From positions 434,001 to 498,000 of the forward strand of contig CP047918.1 of the NCBI GenBank assembly GCA_010202265.1: a DNA stretch of 64,000 nt. Direction: 5' to 3'. The stretch's first letter is position 1. Each line of letters begins with the position of its first letter. The stretch is from Candidatus Saccharibacteria bacterium oral taxon 955 (GTDB taxonomy: Bacteria; Patescibacteriota; Saccharimonadia; Saccharimonadales; Saccharimonadaceae). This document shows, one piece after another, positions 26,450 through 36,223 of the stretch. A program made the translations under genes and the position numbers. The notes under the pieces are model-generated. The model was not told the DNA's origin. It did not search any database and saw only the letters and a list, made by a program, of their open reading frames with translations.

Positions 26450-27379
26450 TTAGTTCTTTACCGACCTCTTTTCAACTAGAGCTGCATCGATCGCTGAGCG
26501 CAGCCCTTCGTCGAACTGTACCATCGGAGCCCATCCAAGCGCCCTAAGGGCTGAATAGTCGCCACTTAGACAGGATGCATCTTTTGCGCGCATATTTCCT
26601 ACCGTTCCATAGGTTACCTTGCCTAATGACCCGGAGAGTTGATAAATCTTATCGACAACCTCCTTGACACTATGGGTCTCTCCTGTCGCAACAATGTATG
26701 TATCGCCCGGGCAGCCATTTCTAGCCACAAAGAACGCTCGGGCTACATCAGTCACGTGGACGAAGTCTCGCTTAGCCTCCATAGCACCGAGTTCTAGATC
26801 CTCGCCACGAACTGCTGCTCGGGCTACTTTTGGAATTAGGTGTGGATGAGGATCTAGGCTACCATACACATTAAACAGACGCATGATGACGAAATTTGAT
26901 AATTGATACTTAATAAGCCCTTCGCCTGCGAGCTTGCTAGCACCATAAATGTCGTTAGGATCAACTGGAGTATCTAACGTACATTGCTGATCCGGAGAGC
27001 CGTAAACAGATGCCGATGAGGCAAATATAAATTTGGTCTGAGGATAATCTCGAAGTACCTGAATGATATTCTGAAGTCCTTGATAGTTCGTCTCATAAAC
27101 TTCGTCAGGATGCTGGATACAGTACGGAATATAGTGTAGCGCGGCAAGATTATAAACCACGTCGGGACAAAACTCTTCTATCGCCCGACGGACCGCTTTT
27201 TTGTCAGCTATCGTTCCCTCAAAAACCGTAACCGACCCAAGAGCCGAAACCTTGTCATGCGCCGACGCGTCTCCGTTGCAAAATGCATCGTATATCGCAA
27301 CAGTGTCGCCGTTACCCAAAAAACATTTCACCAGCTCATACCCAACATAGCCAGCACCGCCAAAAATCAAAACTTTCAC
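26450..27379 (-). CDS. NAD-dependent epimerase/dehydratase (GalE-like, extended SDR)
   Basis: 309 aa. Rossmann start MKVLIFGGAGYVGYELVKCF with the extended-SDR GxxGxxG (8-14), catalytic Ser in FASSASVYG and the YGASK motif (Tyr and Lys present). Such enzymes epimerise or dehydrate nucleotide sugars; the exact sugar cannot be read from sequence. Ends in a short basic tail. It lies 77 bases downstream of the NDK-like gene, in line with the glycosyltransferase-kinase gene, so a shared role in making or using a nucleotide sugar is plausible. Confidence 0.88.
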   Translation of the reverse strand: MKVLIFGGAGYVGYELVKCFLGNGDTVAIYDAFCNGDASAHDKVSALGSVTVFEGTIADKKAVRRAIEEFCPDVVYNLAALHYIPYCIQHPDEVYETNYQGLQNIIQVLRDYPQTKFIFASSASVYGSPDQQCTLDTPVDPNDIYGASKLAGEGLIKYQLSNFVIMRLFNVYGSLDPHPHLIPKVARAAVRGEDLELGAMEAKRDFVHVTDVARAFFVARNGCPGDTYIVATGETHSVKEVVDKIYQLSGSLGKVTYGTVGNMRAKDASCLSGDYSALRALGWAPMVQFDEGLRSAIDAALVEKRSVKN

Positions 27380-27456
27380 CTGTTATCCTCCATCTCAGAA
27401 TTAACCGCCTCTCGAATTATCGAATGATCCCAAAACGCCAATATATTGCCGATCAG

Positions 27457-28062
27457 TTATTTATCACAGTCAGACGTATGAATTACCGAACGAACACGAT
27501 CAAGCATTGGCAACGTTTCGTCCGACTGGTAGCCGTCACCGTAGAACTCTCGTCGAAGCTCAGTCTTCAGTCCGAGCAGTGTTGCGCTCGCCCCTAGACC
27601 ATGAACTAACCGCACGTTAACTGGAGCGCTTTGCATGTACTCGAGGGTTGCTTCCCACCACGGTGACGGAGGCAACCTCTCGCCATGCTCATCCAGTGGA
27701 GCTGGCCAGATTTGATCGAGTTGCGCCTCAGTTAGGTTCACTTCATTCTCAACTAGCACTAGCGCCGAACGGGCTATCTTATTTCTAATACAAGCCTGAA
27801 TCCTCTCCTCCAGGCTTAGCTTAAGCGCATCAGGCTTAATTATACAAAGTGCCCAATCTTCGGCACTGAGCGTCTCAAAACTCGTCTTCTTAGAGGTCAA
27901 ACCCGTTCCAAGGTTATCGGCGCACCGGGGGCTAACGTATAGATAACTATCACTGTTCACTGGCGGCCCACTGGCTAGTCTCCAGATGCGCCGCTCAGGC
28001 GGGATCGTCGCATTGTCATCCTGGACAACGCAAACTTCAGTTTGTTTATTGTGTCGCATCAT
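27457..28062 (-). CDS. Nucleoside-diphosphate-kinase-like protein with N-terminal extension
   Basis: 201 aa. Residues ~68-200 resemble NDK: WALCIIKPDA (70-79, with the KPDA phosphate-binding Lys) and SVIHTSD (192-198), where His195 matches the phospho-histidine of the NxxHGSD motif, although Asn and Gly are changed. The middle is shortened and divergent. Residues 1-65 have no recognised domain. It may interconvert NDPs and NTPs or be a degenerate binding protein. Its ATG overlaps the stop of the upstream glycosyltransferase-kinase gene (ATGA), indicating coupling. Confidence 0.65.
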   Translation of the reverse strand: MMRHNKQTEVCVVQDDNATIPPERRIWRLASGPPVNSDSYLYVSPRCADNLGTGLTSKKTSFETLSAEDWALCIIKPDALKLSLEERIQACIRNKIARSALVLVENEVNLTEAQLDQIWPAPLDEHGERLPPSPWWEATLEYMQSAPVNVRLVHGLGASATLLGLKTELRREFYGDGYQSDETLPMLDRVRSVIHTSDCDK

Positions 28063-29804
28063 ATCAAGCCTCGCTCTTCTAGTTGTTCTATCGCCTGCTC
28101 TATAACCGCCCCACGATCTTGAGTGGCATCAATCTCGATAACATTCGATTGACCTACAAGACGGGTCTGATAATATTTTTCCACCGATTCAAGCAAGACG
28201 CGGTTTCGCCATAGCGGGGCATTCCATGCATTTTGTCGCGCTAGACTAACGTCAACCGGCACTCGTAGATAGATAACAACATCAGGCTTTGTTAAATGTC
28301 CATTAGCATATGCCCTACGAACCGCTTCAATCGTCAAGCTACACGTCTTAGATTCTGGATCAGCAAGCTCAACAGCAAGCGTAGAATCCACCCCTCGATC
28401 CATGACAGTAATACCAGGACGACGCGCTATTGCGTATTTTTTGAGATCGTGATCCAAAAATGGCGTAGGGAGTTCCATGTCAACCGTCGCGACCATCTCT
28501 GGTACCGTCGCCACCTTGAGTCGGCCCTCTAAAGCCCTCAACAAAGAGGATTTACCGCTTCCAGGCAGACCTTCCAGGATGACCAGGTGCTGACACGACG
28601 ATGGGATCACCACCGTATCATCTATAAGGTCTGACAGTGTTTCACGATACTCACGAATCCAGTACATCTCAACAGGATTGATGTCTCGTTGGGCCACGAG
28701 CTTTTTCAGTTGGCGCTTCCTCACACCATAATCAGTCAAACATCTATCATACAGTATATGGAGCTGACGATTGACATGATTCGACTCAAAGTTATCGAGA
28801 AAAAGATGCTTCGCCTCTAATGAAAGGCTAGCCAGTAGCTTTCGATCCGTCAGCAGAGAATCAATAATCGTCGGCCATCTCTCAAGATTGTCCTCAATTA
28901 TCATTGCAGGTGATACTGGATATCCCTGCGCCCCAAGAGATGTCGTCAATACTGGGATCCCATGCTTTAAGTATGTTAGATTTTTTATCTTCATCCCAGA
29001 ACCGCTAAAAATTGGTGCTAGGCCAATTGCAGTACTTCTCAAAATTGGAGTCAGGTCGTCCACCATACCACGCGCATCGATACCCTGGCTGCCGTAGCGC
29101 TCCGATCCACGACCGACAAAGCAAAATTGATTATTCTTCATTCGAGACGCAAGCTTATCGACAATAGCCTGTGCGCCTTCTGCGTTTGGTAAATAGCTCA
29201 TGTTGCCTATATAACTCAACATTTGGCGATCTGGGTCCTGACAAAAATCAGCATCAGTTGCCTCGGTGGCTACAGGCAGCCAGATAAACAGCTTGTTATC
29301 AAATTCATGCCAGTTGGTAGCTATATAATCATAATCGTATCGTGACATCACCCTAACTAGACTGGCATAAGCACACGCCTGTCGTTGAAACTCGTCGTGC
29401 TTTTTCGTCTCAGACACGGCCTCGTTTCCGGTGAAGTATAGTGGAACAACATCCTTTTCAAGATCATGCATCTCGTAAACCATTGGGACTTCGGCACGAC
29501 GACAAGCCTCGCCTAGTACTGTAGCAGCTATATACGTCTTGTGTGTTTGCGCTAGCTGGATATTGTAGCGCTTTATCATCATTTCGATATACGAGATTTC
29601 AAAAAAATCGTGCTCAGGGATGAGAACGATTGTGTACGGCTCTGACTCTAGTATTTTGTGATCAAGCATGCCACGATCACACATAAACAGCACTACTTCA
29701 TGAGAAGAGTCATCAGAAATTGAACGAAGCAACTCATGGACATGGAGGCTTATTCCTTCTTTTGGAGGAATAGATATGGCGTCAGAGAATACACCTATCC
29801 TCAT
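28059..29804 (-). CDS. Glycosyltransferase (GT4-like) fused to a P-loop nucleotide kinase-like domain
   Basis: 581 aa. Residues ~1-350 are a GT-B glycosyltransferase: N-lobe MRIGVFSDAISIPPKEGISL, and in the C-lobe YIGNMSYLPNAEG (198-210), FCFVGRGS and FSGSGMKIKNLTYLKHGIPV (266-285), the donor-binding segment. Residues ~395-581 are a P-loop kinase: Walker A GLPGSGKSS (412-420), DRG (469-471), and the LID-like R/K-rich region, closest in style to thymidylate or deoxynucleoside kinases. The two are joined by a helical, basic linker. I do not know this combination as a standard architecture. Strong promoter upstream; no signal peptide. Confidence 0.8.
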   Translation of the reverse strand: MRIGVFSDAISIPPKEGISLHVHELLRSISDDSSHEVVLFMCDRGMLDHKILESEPYTIVLIPEHDFFEISYIEMMIKRYNIQLAQTHKTYIAATVLGEACRRAEVPMVYEMHDLEKDVVPLYFTGNEAVSETKKHDEFQRQACAYASLVRVMSRYDYDYIATNWHEFDNKLFIWLPVATEATDADFCQDPDRQMLSYIGNMSYLPNAEGAQAIVDKLASRMKNNQFCFVGRGSERYGSQGIDARGMVDDLTPILRSTAIGLAPIFSGSGMKIKNLTYLKHGIPVLTTSLGAQGYPVSPAMIIEDNLERWPTIIDSLLTDRKLLASLSLEAKHLFLDNFESNHVNRQLHILYDRCLTDYGVRKRQLKKLVAQRDINPVEMYWIREYRETLSDLIDDTVVIPSSCQHLVILEGLPGSGKSSLLRALEGRLKVATVPEMVATVDMELPTPFLDHDLKKYAIARRPGITVMDRGVDSTLAVELADPESKTCSLTIEAVRRAYANGHLTKPDVVIYLRVPVDVSLARQNAWNAPLWRNRVLLESVEKYYQTRLVGQSNVIEIDATQDRGAVIEQAIEQLEERGLI

Positions 29805-29891
29805 CTGTTAATCATCCTTCCCGGCAGATAGGTAAAACATCTTGATGCTAGTGATGCTATGCTTACTGTCATGCAAACTCCTAACACTTTA

Positions 29892-29920
29892 ATTATATCA
29901 TAAAGTAGCTACAAAATCAA
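29892..29920 (-). promoter_or_regulatory. Promoter of the glycosyltransferase-NDK-epimerase cluster
   Basis: TTGATT - 17 bp - TATAAT on the minus strand; 5' UTR about 80 nt. Its -35 is five bases from that of the divergent Nudix promoter. Confidence 0.7.
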
Positions 29921-29925
29921 TACTA

Positions 29926-29954
29926 TTGCCTAGGCATGTACAGCTTGGTACTAT
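29926..29954 (+). promoter_or_regulatory. Nudix gene promoter, leaderless
   Basis: TTGCCT - 17 bp - TACTAT, ending exactly six bases before the ATG at 29961; no Shine-Dalgarno. Confidence 0.55.
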
Positions 29955-29960
29955 AACTGT

Positions 29961-30392
29961 ATGAAACAACTCCGTCCTATCGCTCGTGTTGTCATCATAC
30001 ATGATGATCAAATTATGCTTGTTCGTAACCGCAATGCTAATTTTTGGTATCCGCCAGGTGGAGGCTGGGAGTTTGAGGATGAATCACTGCCAGAATGCGC
30101 AAAACGTGAAGTCAAAGAGGAGACCAATTACGACGTGACGATTGACCGTATGCTATGGTTGAGTGAGTTTCGCGAGAAGGACATGGTTTATCTAGAGTCA
30201 TTTTGGCTTGGTACGCTCAACTCAAACAGCCACGAGGCGCACCGCCAACACTCCGATAGTGACCCTAACGGTGCAGTCGCAGAAGTACGTTGGTTTAGCG
30301 AGGAAGAGTTAGTAGACCTAACAGTCTTCCCCGCTTCACTCAAGCGGTTCAGTGAGATTAATCTTGCGGGTCCAGATCCGTATTTAGCTTAG
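29961..30392 (+). CDS. Nudix hydrolase
   Basis: 143 aa. Cleaves a nucleoside diphosphate linked to another moiety; substrate unknown. Nudix box begins at GGGWEFEDE (33-41) with REVKEET (49-55), so the Mg-binding glutamates are intact; the box Gly after EEx is replaced by Asn (EETNY). Short for the superfamily and without extra domains. It has no ribosome-binding site and is predicted leaderless. Divergent from the glycosyltransferase-kinase cluster with back-to-back promoters, which suggests linked regulation of nucleotide or nucleotide-sugar metabolism (inference). Confidence 0.9.
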   Translation: MKQLRPIARVVIIHDDQIMLVRNRNANFWYPPGGGWEFEDESLPECAKREVKEETNYDVTIDRMLWLSEFREKDMVYLESFWLGTLNSNSHEAHRQHSDSDPNGAVAEVRWFSEEELVDLTVFPASLKRFSEINLAGPDPYLA

Positions 30393-30403
30393 TTAGCCGT
30401 GCA

Positions 30404-30991
30404 CTAGAGCTCACTTTGTTCGTAAATTTTAGCGTCAGTAAATGACGCAAATTTCACGTATGCTTTCTTTACGCTACTATAATAACCAATCTCTATCTTT
30501 CGGTAACTCATATCTTCCGTAGATCCGTCGCTTAGCGGCCCCATGTAGCTCAGGACGACCTTTTTATTTGTGCCATCTTCGTAATGCTTACACGCATCTA
30601 GATCATCTACGAGATGATTTATCCAAGAGGCATCGATCCCCATTGCGCTGTTCCTAGCCTGATTACGTGAGCAAACAAGCACCTTATTGCTCAGCCCCTC
30701 TAGGTTAAATAATTTTCTATAGGCAGAGACTGTAGAGTAACTTTCGACGTATTTAGACTTTATTGTGTCAAGAAACTTAGTAGTTGTTCCGCCGTTATTG
30801 ACTACTGCATCCTGGATGAGTTTTTTCAGCTGCCCAGCGGTAGTCGCTCGATCTGCATCAGCAGTGCGATCACGAAGGCCATTGTAACCAACTATTGCAA
30901 CTGATGCCAAGATGACAATAACTGCCATAGTGATAAATATTTCAACGATAGTAAAGCCATCTTGGCGCGCCCACAAAGTATTTTTTCGCAT
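30404..30991 (-). CDS. Type IV prepilin-like protein
   Basis: 195 aa. N-terminal class III signal: basic leader then G/FTIVEIFITMAVIVILASVA, with cleavage expected after Gly12 and the conserved Glu at +5 of the mature protein. A single hydrophobic helix precedes a ~150-residue soluble domain containing two cysteines (LVCSRNQ and DACKHYE), a possible pilin disulfide loop. Minor pilin or pseudopilin; type IV pili mediate motility and host contact in this group (known), this protein's own role is inference. Convergent with the Nudix gene, 11 bases apart. Confidence 0.85.
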   Translation of the reverse strand: MRKNTLWARQDGFTIVEIFITMAVIVILASVAIVGYNGLRDRTADADRATTAGQLKKLIQDAVVNNGGTTTKFLDTIKSKYVESYSTVSAYRKLFNLEGLSNKVLVCSRNQARNSAMGIDASWINHLVDDLDACKHYEDGTNKKVVLSYMGPLSDGSTEDMSYRKIEIGYYSSVKKAYVKFASFTDAKIYEQSEL

Positions 30992-31080
30992 ATTTTAACT
31001 GTAAGCTTGATGGTTATTAAATGCAAGCATACGCCCTAAGCAATATCACAGGCGTGTAGCACTGCTCTAGACTAAACAAA

Positions 31081-31110
31081 CAAAAAGCCACCGTAGTAGG
31101 TGGCTTTTTG
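31081..31110 (-). terminator. fusA terminator
   Basis: Perfect 12-bp stem CAAAAAGCCACC / GGTGGCTTTTTG with a 6-nt loop, 15 bases after fusA. Confidence 0.85.
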
Positions 31111-31125
31111 ATCCAACTAGTTTAG

Positions 31126-33216
31126 CTATTTCGATCGTTTCTCGATAATCTCCTGTGCAACGTTTGGTGGAACCTCCTCGTAGTGAGCCAACTCCATCGT
31201 GCTTGCAGCACGACCCTGACTCATACTGCGAATGTCGCTTGTGTAACCAAACATATTTGCGAGCGGAACAACGGCTTTGACGAGCTTAGCGCCGCCCATC
31301 AGGTCTTCCATAGCCTCGATACGACCACGTCGCGAGTTCAGGTCACCAATGATATCACCCATAAACTCTTCTGGCGTCGTTACTTCGACATGCATAACTG
31401 GCTCAAGCAAGACTGGGGTGGCTTTTTTGATACCCTCGCGAGTAGCCAAACCACCAGCGAGCGAGAAGGCTAATTCTGATGAGTCAACATCATGGTAGCT
31501 TCCGTCATAAAGCGTCGCCTTGACATCAACGACCGGATAGCCGGCGATAACACCACCATCGAGCACTTCCTTGATGCCTTTTTGAACGGCTGGGCGGTAC
31601 TCCTGAGGAACCACGCCACCTTTGATCTCATCGATAAACTCAAAGCCTTTGCCAGTTTCATTTGGCTCAAATCGAACCCAAACATCACCGTACTGACCAC
31701 GACCACCAGACTGCTTAGCGTGCTTACCCTGGGCTTCAGCCATACTCTTGATCGTTTCACGGAAGGCAACCTGTGGCTCACCGACATTTGCTTCAACGTT
31801 AAACTCACGCTTCATACGGTCAATCAAAATCTCAAGATGAAGCTCACCCATTCCAGACATGATAGTCTGACCCGTCTCTTCGTCGGTATGAATTCGGAAT
31901 GTAGGGTCTTCTTCGGCGAGACGCTGAAGAGCGATGCCCATTTTTTCCTGGTCGGCTTTTGTCTTTGGCTCAACCGCGATACTGACCGGTGGATCTGGGA
32001 ACTCAATTGATTCAAGTGCAATTGGATGAGCCAACTCGGCAAGCGTATTACCAGTAAAGGTATTTTTCAAACCTACGACTGCAGCGATGTCACCAGCACC
32101 GACCTTGTCGATGTCCTCCCGTTTATCTGCATGCATACGAACAATCCGTCCGATACGCTCCTTTTCACCAGTTGTCGTATTTAACACGTAGCTACCAGCC
32201 GTCAAGACACCAGAATATACTCGGATGAAGATCAATTTACCAACAAATGGGTCAGCCGCGATCTTGAAAGCGAGAGCAGCCATCGGCTCTTTTTCGTCCG
32301 GTTTACGTGAAACTTCGTCGCCAGTCTTTGGATTTTTACCCCAGATCTCGTCGATATCAAGTGGGCTTGGTAGATAATCGGTGATCAAGTCAAGAACTTT
32401 CTCAACAATCACACCACGACCGTCACCACCAGTAACGAGATAGAAGTCACCAGCCAAAACGCGCTTACGAAGAGCACTTTTTAGCTCATCAACAGTGATC
32501 GACTCCTCGCCCTCATCAAAGAACTTCATCATCAAATCTTCGTCAGCTTCGACTGCGTTTTCAACGAGTAGCGAACGAGCGTTCTTGGCTTTTTCGAGCA
32601 TATCAGCCGGGATCTCACCGACTTTTAGCTCATGATCAGTAAAGTCGTCGTAGGTATATGCCTTCATATCAATAAGGTCAACGACACCGCAGATATCTTT
32701 TTCGAATCCAATTGGCAGATGAATCGGAAATGCCTGCTTAGAGAGGCGGGTACGAATGCTTTCGAGGCTCTTGTAGAAATCACCACCTGTTTGGTTGATC
32801 TTGTTAACGAAACAGATACGTGGCACACCGTACTTGTTTGCCTGGCGCCAAACGGTCTCAGACTGTGCCTCAACACCCATTTTGCCGTCAAACACCGTCA
32901 CCGCACCGTCGAGAACACGCAGGCTACGCTCGACCTCGGCAGTAAAGTCAATGTGACCCGGGGTATCGATGATGTTGATCTTGTGGCCCTTCCAGAAACA
33001 GGTAACAGCCGCAGACGTAATAGTAATACCGCGCTCCTTCTCCTGCGCCATCCAGTCGGTAGTTGCACCGTCTCCGTCGCCTTTCACCTCACCAATCTTG
33101 TGGTTGATACCAGTACGGTAAAGAATACCTTCAGTTGTAGTTGTTTTACCGGCATCGATATGCGCGATGATACCGACGTTGCGGAAGTCCTTTAGGGGGA
33201 CATTTGTTGCTGCCAT
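31126..33216 (-). CDS. fusA: Elongation factor G
   Basis: 696 aa, five domains. Catalyses ribosomal translocation with GTP. G1 [13 protein letters not shown]2 [10 protein letters not shown]3 DTPGHIDF, G4 NKINQ (NKxD slightly changed: N-K-I-N), and the domain IV loop [16 protein letters not shown]. Last gene of the str region, but separated from rpsG by four uncharacterised genes, with its own extended -10 promoter. Confidence 0.97.
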   Translation of the reverse strand: MAATNVPLKDFRNVGIIAHIDAGKTTTTEGILYRTGINHKIGEVKGDGDGATTDWMAQEKERGITITSAAVTCFWKGHKINIIDTPGHIDFTAEVERSLRVLDGAVTVFDGKMGVEAQSETVWRQANKYGVPRICFVNKINQTGGDFYKSLESIRTRLSKQAFPIHLPIGFEKDICGVVDLIDMKAYTYDDFTDHELKVGEIPADMLEKAKNARSLLVENAVEADEDLMMKFFDEGEESITVDELKSALRKRVLAGDFYLVTGGDGRGVIVEKVLDLITDYLPSPLDIDEIWGKNPKTGDEVSRKPDEKEPMAALAFKIAADPFVGKLIFIRVYSGVLTAGSYVLNTTTGEKERIGRIVRMHADKREDIDKVGAGDIAAVVGLKNTFTGNTLAELAHPIALESIEFPDPPVSIAVEPKTKADQEKMGIALQRLAEEDPTFRIHTDEETGQTIMSGMGELHLEILIDRMKREFNVEANVGEPQVAFRETIKSMAEAQGKHAKQSGGRGQYGDVWVRFEPNETGKGFEFIDEIKGGVVPQEYRPAVQKGIKEVLDGGVIAGYPVVDVKATLYDGSYHDVDSSELAFSLAGGLATREGIKKATPVLLEPVMHVEVTTPEEFMGDIIGDLNSRRGRIEAMEDLMGGAKLVKAVVPLANMFGYTSDIRSMSQGRAASTMELAHYEEVPPNVAQEIIEKRSK

Positions 33217-33261
33217 ATGGCTCCTACTCTCTTTCGTTTCTACTAATTTATTATTTGCCAG

Positions 33262-33305
33262 GTTTTCTAGACATTAGAAAACAGCACTTGGATCTAAATA
33301 TAGCA
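33262..33305 (-). promoter_or_regulatory. fusA promoter and leader hairpin
   Basis: Extended -10 TGCTATATT (33297-33305), weak -35; the leader contains an 8-bp hairpin GTTTTCTA/TAGAAAAC (33262-33282). Confidence 0.5.
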
Positions 33306-33354
33306 TATTTAGCAACAATTTACTAGTGTTAACTGACAGTTATTATCTATAAAA

Positions 33355-33939
33355 CTAGAGTCGCTTGCTGATCTCAACACTTGGATCAGAAATTGAGACC
33401 ACAATGTAATCTGACTGAATCCTGTGTGGATCATCATATCCAGCGATCTCAAGCTGAGGCTGACTCAAAACAAGCGCCACATCATAGCCATTCTCGTTTA
33501 TTCCAGAACCATCAATCATAGCATCAAGCGTAGGAACCGGAGCCACAGCAATATGACTAAAATTACCGACTATTCGCTCTCCTTCAACGACATTCTCACA
33601 GGCGACACCAGAGTCGGTTTGATACGCCGTAAAAGCGCCCTCCCCAACAACAACCTTGTCACCAGCCTGGAGCTCAGGCAATTGCAGCACATCCTTGCGA
33701 TTAAGCATCATCTCGATGAAATTATAGTCCTCAATTCGAAGTGGCGCGTCAGGCTCGGCTGCAATCGCCTCCTTGATATGGTCATCGTAGGCAGAGCGCA
33801 GAAGTCTCATGTCTGTACTTAGTGGCACTACTACATGCTTTTCGCCTACCTCGATACCCATCTGCCCCTCGAGGCCACTGACTATTCTAGAAAACTCATC
33901 GTATTCGTTTGGTTTTTTGTTGTTCATAAATTCACTCAT
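33355..33939 (-). CDS. Uncharacterised protein (194 aa), third repeat-module gene of the str insert
   Basis: Not recognised. Acidic, no signal peptide or membrane helix. Contains VVVPLSTDMRLL (36-47), matching the VPLS end motif of the repeats in the 747-aa neighbour, and a second module running from KVVVGEGAFTAY through HIAVAPVPTLDAM to YDVALVLSQ. Its ATG overlaps the neighbour's TGA, so the pair is translationally coupled. Cytoplasmic partner protein of the other two is the simplest guess. Confidence 0.7.
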   Translation of the reverse strand: MSEFMNNKKPNEYDEFSRIVSGLEGQMGIEVGEKHVVVPLSTDMRLLRSAYDDHIKEAIAAEPDAPLRIEDYNFIEMMLNRKDVLQLPELQAGDKVVVGEGAFTAYQTDSGVACENVVEGERIVGNFSHIAVAPVPTLDAMIDGSGINENGYDVALVLSQPQLEIAGYDDPHRIQSDYIVVSISDPSVEISKRL

Positions 33940-36179
33940 GATATAAACGCCATCTCCTCAAGCGTGCTTAATGGTACAACATATCGACTATCTACTTCTC
34001 CTGGTTCTTGGGCCGGGATTAGCATCACAAATGCGATCTGCTTCTCATCCATAAATGGGTGTTCCGTAATAACACCGTCGAGTATAGCAAAAAGTCCTTG
34101 ATCGCTAATCTGGTCACCAGTCTCATCAATATATGGACCAATGACCTGGAGCGGGCGACCTCTGTGGAGAATTGCCTCAAGCGTATCGGCAACCGTGGTC
34201 ATTGCCTGCTCATTCTTCTGTAGTTTCCGCCCTATATCAGATAGCTCCCCAACGCGCCCATACTCTGTGAGGTCTGTATCAGACCCATTGTCAATCGCAT
34301 GTGCCAGATGAAGGAGATTCTTCCTGAGCGTAACCCTCAACGACTGTTCAATATCCAGTCTTGCGACATTAGCAAGCGCCTCATTGCGTCGGTCATCGTA
34401 CTCAACACTTGGGATCGAATATCCAACAGACAAGCCAAGATCAACAAAAAACTGGCGCGAAGTTTCCAGCGAGACTATAGGAACATTAATATCTGGATCA
34501 TTGATCACCCTAGTGCGATTATCGTGTTCTACGTCAGTAAACTCTAAGTAGGCACGAATAACATGATGCGTAACCCCATCCACCTCGCAGGGCCCTACGC
34601 GAACATGTGCCTGGGTAAGTGTCCCTTTGGCATTATTTAGGCTACTAGCAGGAACAACATCAAAACCTTTGATGCGAGTATCAACCGTCTCGTTGTCATG
34701 ATCAATTGTATGTGTGATTGTGGCATTAGAAAGACGCAAACCCTCGCCGGTCACTTCTATTACAGCATTAACCCGTGCCTTCCACCGTTCGAAAAAGTCT
34801 GCGACATACTTATTTACTATCTCGTAATCAGCCTCAGCCAGGGCTCGGGTAGGGTAAGAACGCTCTATGTTACTTGAAACTAGCTGGCCTACCGAATGAT
34901 GTAGATCGCGAAGCTCCTTTAGGAATAGTCGCTCGCGTTCAATCTCACTCTCTGGCGTACCTCGATCCTCACCAGTACCTAGCTCATTATTTTCCGCACC
35001 ATCCTCTAGGTGCGCCAATACATCAAGCACTGCCATTCCTAAATCTTGTCCAAGCGGTTTTGCCTCAAAATTTTCGTCAAACTGCTCATTTGGCTGAATG
35101 ATCGTATCCTCACTAAACGGATAGTCCCCGGCCTCGGGACGGTTTGAAGTCAAGCCAGTCAGACTATCGAGCGGGATATAAATTGGGGTACGTCCTCCTT
35201 GTGATTCCGGTACTAGATACCAAGTCTCTAGCACAGGGCGATACGAAATTGATGATTGCGCCTCATCGCTTTCTGGTATAACCGCGAGACGGACATTGCT
35301 GATCAAGAGTTCACGCAGTGTACCTTTGTATTCCTTTGGCACCTGCTCATACTTCATGGTCCGACCATAGATCGTACCCTGAACGTTAGCGTCATAAGTT
35401 GCGTTATCAAATGCGATATGATCAGTAATACAGGTTTCAACTAGGTCGATCACCTTGTCTTTCTCAATCATTCCATCTAACTTCGAAAAATCAATCGTCA
35501 CGCAGAAGTCATCGAGCGCTCGACGAACAGCTTCTGGGTTTCGACAATTATCAGGAAGCGTCTGAATCTGGGCAAAGATCTCAGACAAATTAGCTCTCAC
35601 ATACTCATCCACACCTTCACGAGTTGGTTCGTGGGGCTCAATATATTCAACATCATCGGGGTAAGATGTAAACCAAATTTGATTGTCATCGTATTCATCG
35701 CTGAGACGATACAGCATTACGAGCCGATAGATTGAGCCATGCTCGCCCATCGGGACTTTTTCAACATCGAACCCATCAATAGTCGCTTCAAAATTAGCAC
35801 CGTCAAAATACTCTCCCATAGTGTCATCTTTGAGCTCGCTGATGCCTGGAAGCGCACCCTCCCTAGCGTGATCGACAACATCCTCCTCGAGAGCATATGC
35901 CGTAGGCCTGAGGCGACCAGTTACTTTGATCGGCGCACCATTTAGACCAAGCGACTCCCAATCGCCATTTAGGTTAATTAGTGTATCTTGTATGGCATCC
36001 TCAGAAGGATCATCCATATCACTATTTAGCGCTGTTTCGGCATTCTTTGCGTCGTTTAACAGGCGTAGAATACCAGGGTCAATTGTTTCACGAAGACTAG
36101 GCCCAGTCTCCCACGCATTTTTGATGATTGCATTGAACGCTTCGTCATCACTATGGCTCGGTAGCGGCTCTCGTATCAT
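33936..36179 (-). CDS. Large uncharacterised protein (747 aa) with four internal beta-rich repeats
   Basis: Not recognised. Strongly acidic, no signal peptide or membrane helix. I see four diverged copies of one module: each begins with a strand like PIKVTGRL (83-90), ANVQGTIY (264-271), NATITHTI (485-492) or LQVIGPYI (677-684) and three end with a V/I-P-L-S/D-S-L signature: IYIPLDSL (333-340), VPIVSL (566-571), VVPLSTL (734-740). Helical linkers join them. The N-terminal WxxxGxxxxPIxxTG pattern (74-88) is shared with the 325-aa neighbour. Could be a scaffold or decoy protein; no catalytic motif is visible. Confidence 0.75.
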   Translation of the reverse strand: MIREPLPSHSDDEAFNAIIKNAWETGPSLRETIDPGILRLLNDAKNAETALNSDMDDPSEDAIQDTLINLNGDWESLGLNGAPIKVTGRLRPTAYALEEDVVDHAREGALPGISELKDDTMGEYFDGANFEATIDGFDVEKVPMGEHGSIYRLVMLYRLSDEYDDNQIWFTSYPDDVEYIEPHEPTREGVDEYVRANLSEIFAQIQTLPDNCRNPEAVRRALDDFCVTIDFSKLDGMIEKDKVIDLVETCITDHIAFDNATYDANVQGTIYGRTMKYEQVPKEYKGTLRELLISNVRLAVIPESDEAQSSISYRPVLETWYLVPESQGGRTPIYIPLDSLTGLTSNRPEAGDYPFSEDTIIQPNEQFDENFEAKPLGQDLGMAVLDVLAHLEDGAENNELGTGEDRGTPESEIERERLFLKELRDLHHSVGQLVSSNIERSYPTRALAEADYEIVNKYVADFFERWKARVNAVIEVTGEGLRLSNATITHTIDHDNETVDTRIKGFDVVPASSLNNAKGTLTQAHVRVGPCEVDGVTHHVIRAYLEFTDVEHDNRTRVINDPDINVPIVSLETSRQFFVDLGLSVGYSIPSVEYDDRRNEALANVARLDIEQSLRVTLRKNLLHLAHAIDNGSDTDLTEYGRVGELSDIGRKLQKNEQAMTTVADTLEAILHRGRPLQVIGPYIDETGDQISDQGLFAILDGVITEHPFMDEKQIAFVMLIPAQEPGEVDSRYVVPLSTLEEMAFIS

Positions 36180-36223
36180 GGATCAATTAAACAGAAGCCA
36201 AGCAATGAATGCAAGCGTAAGCG

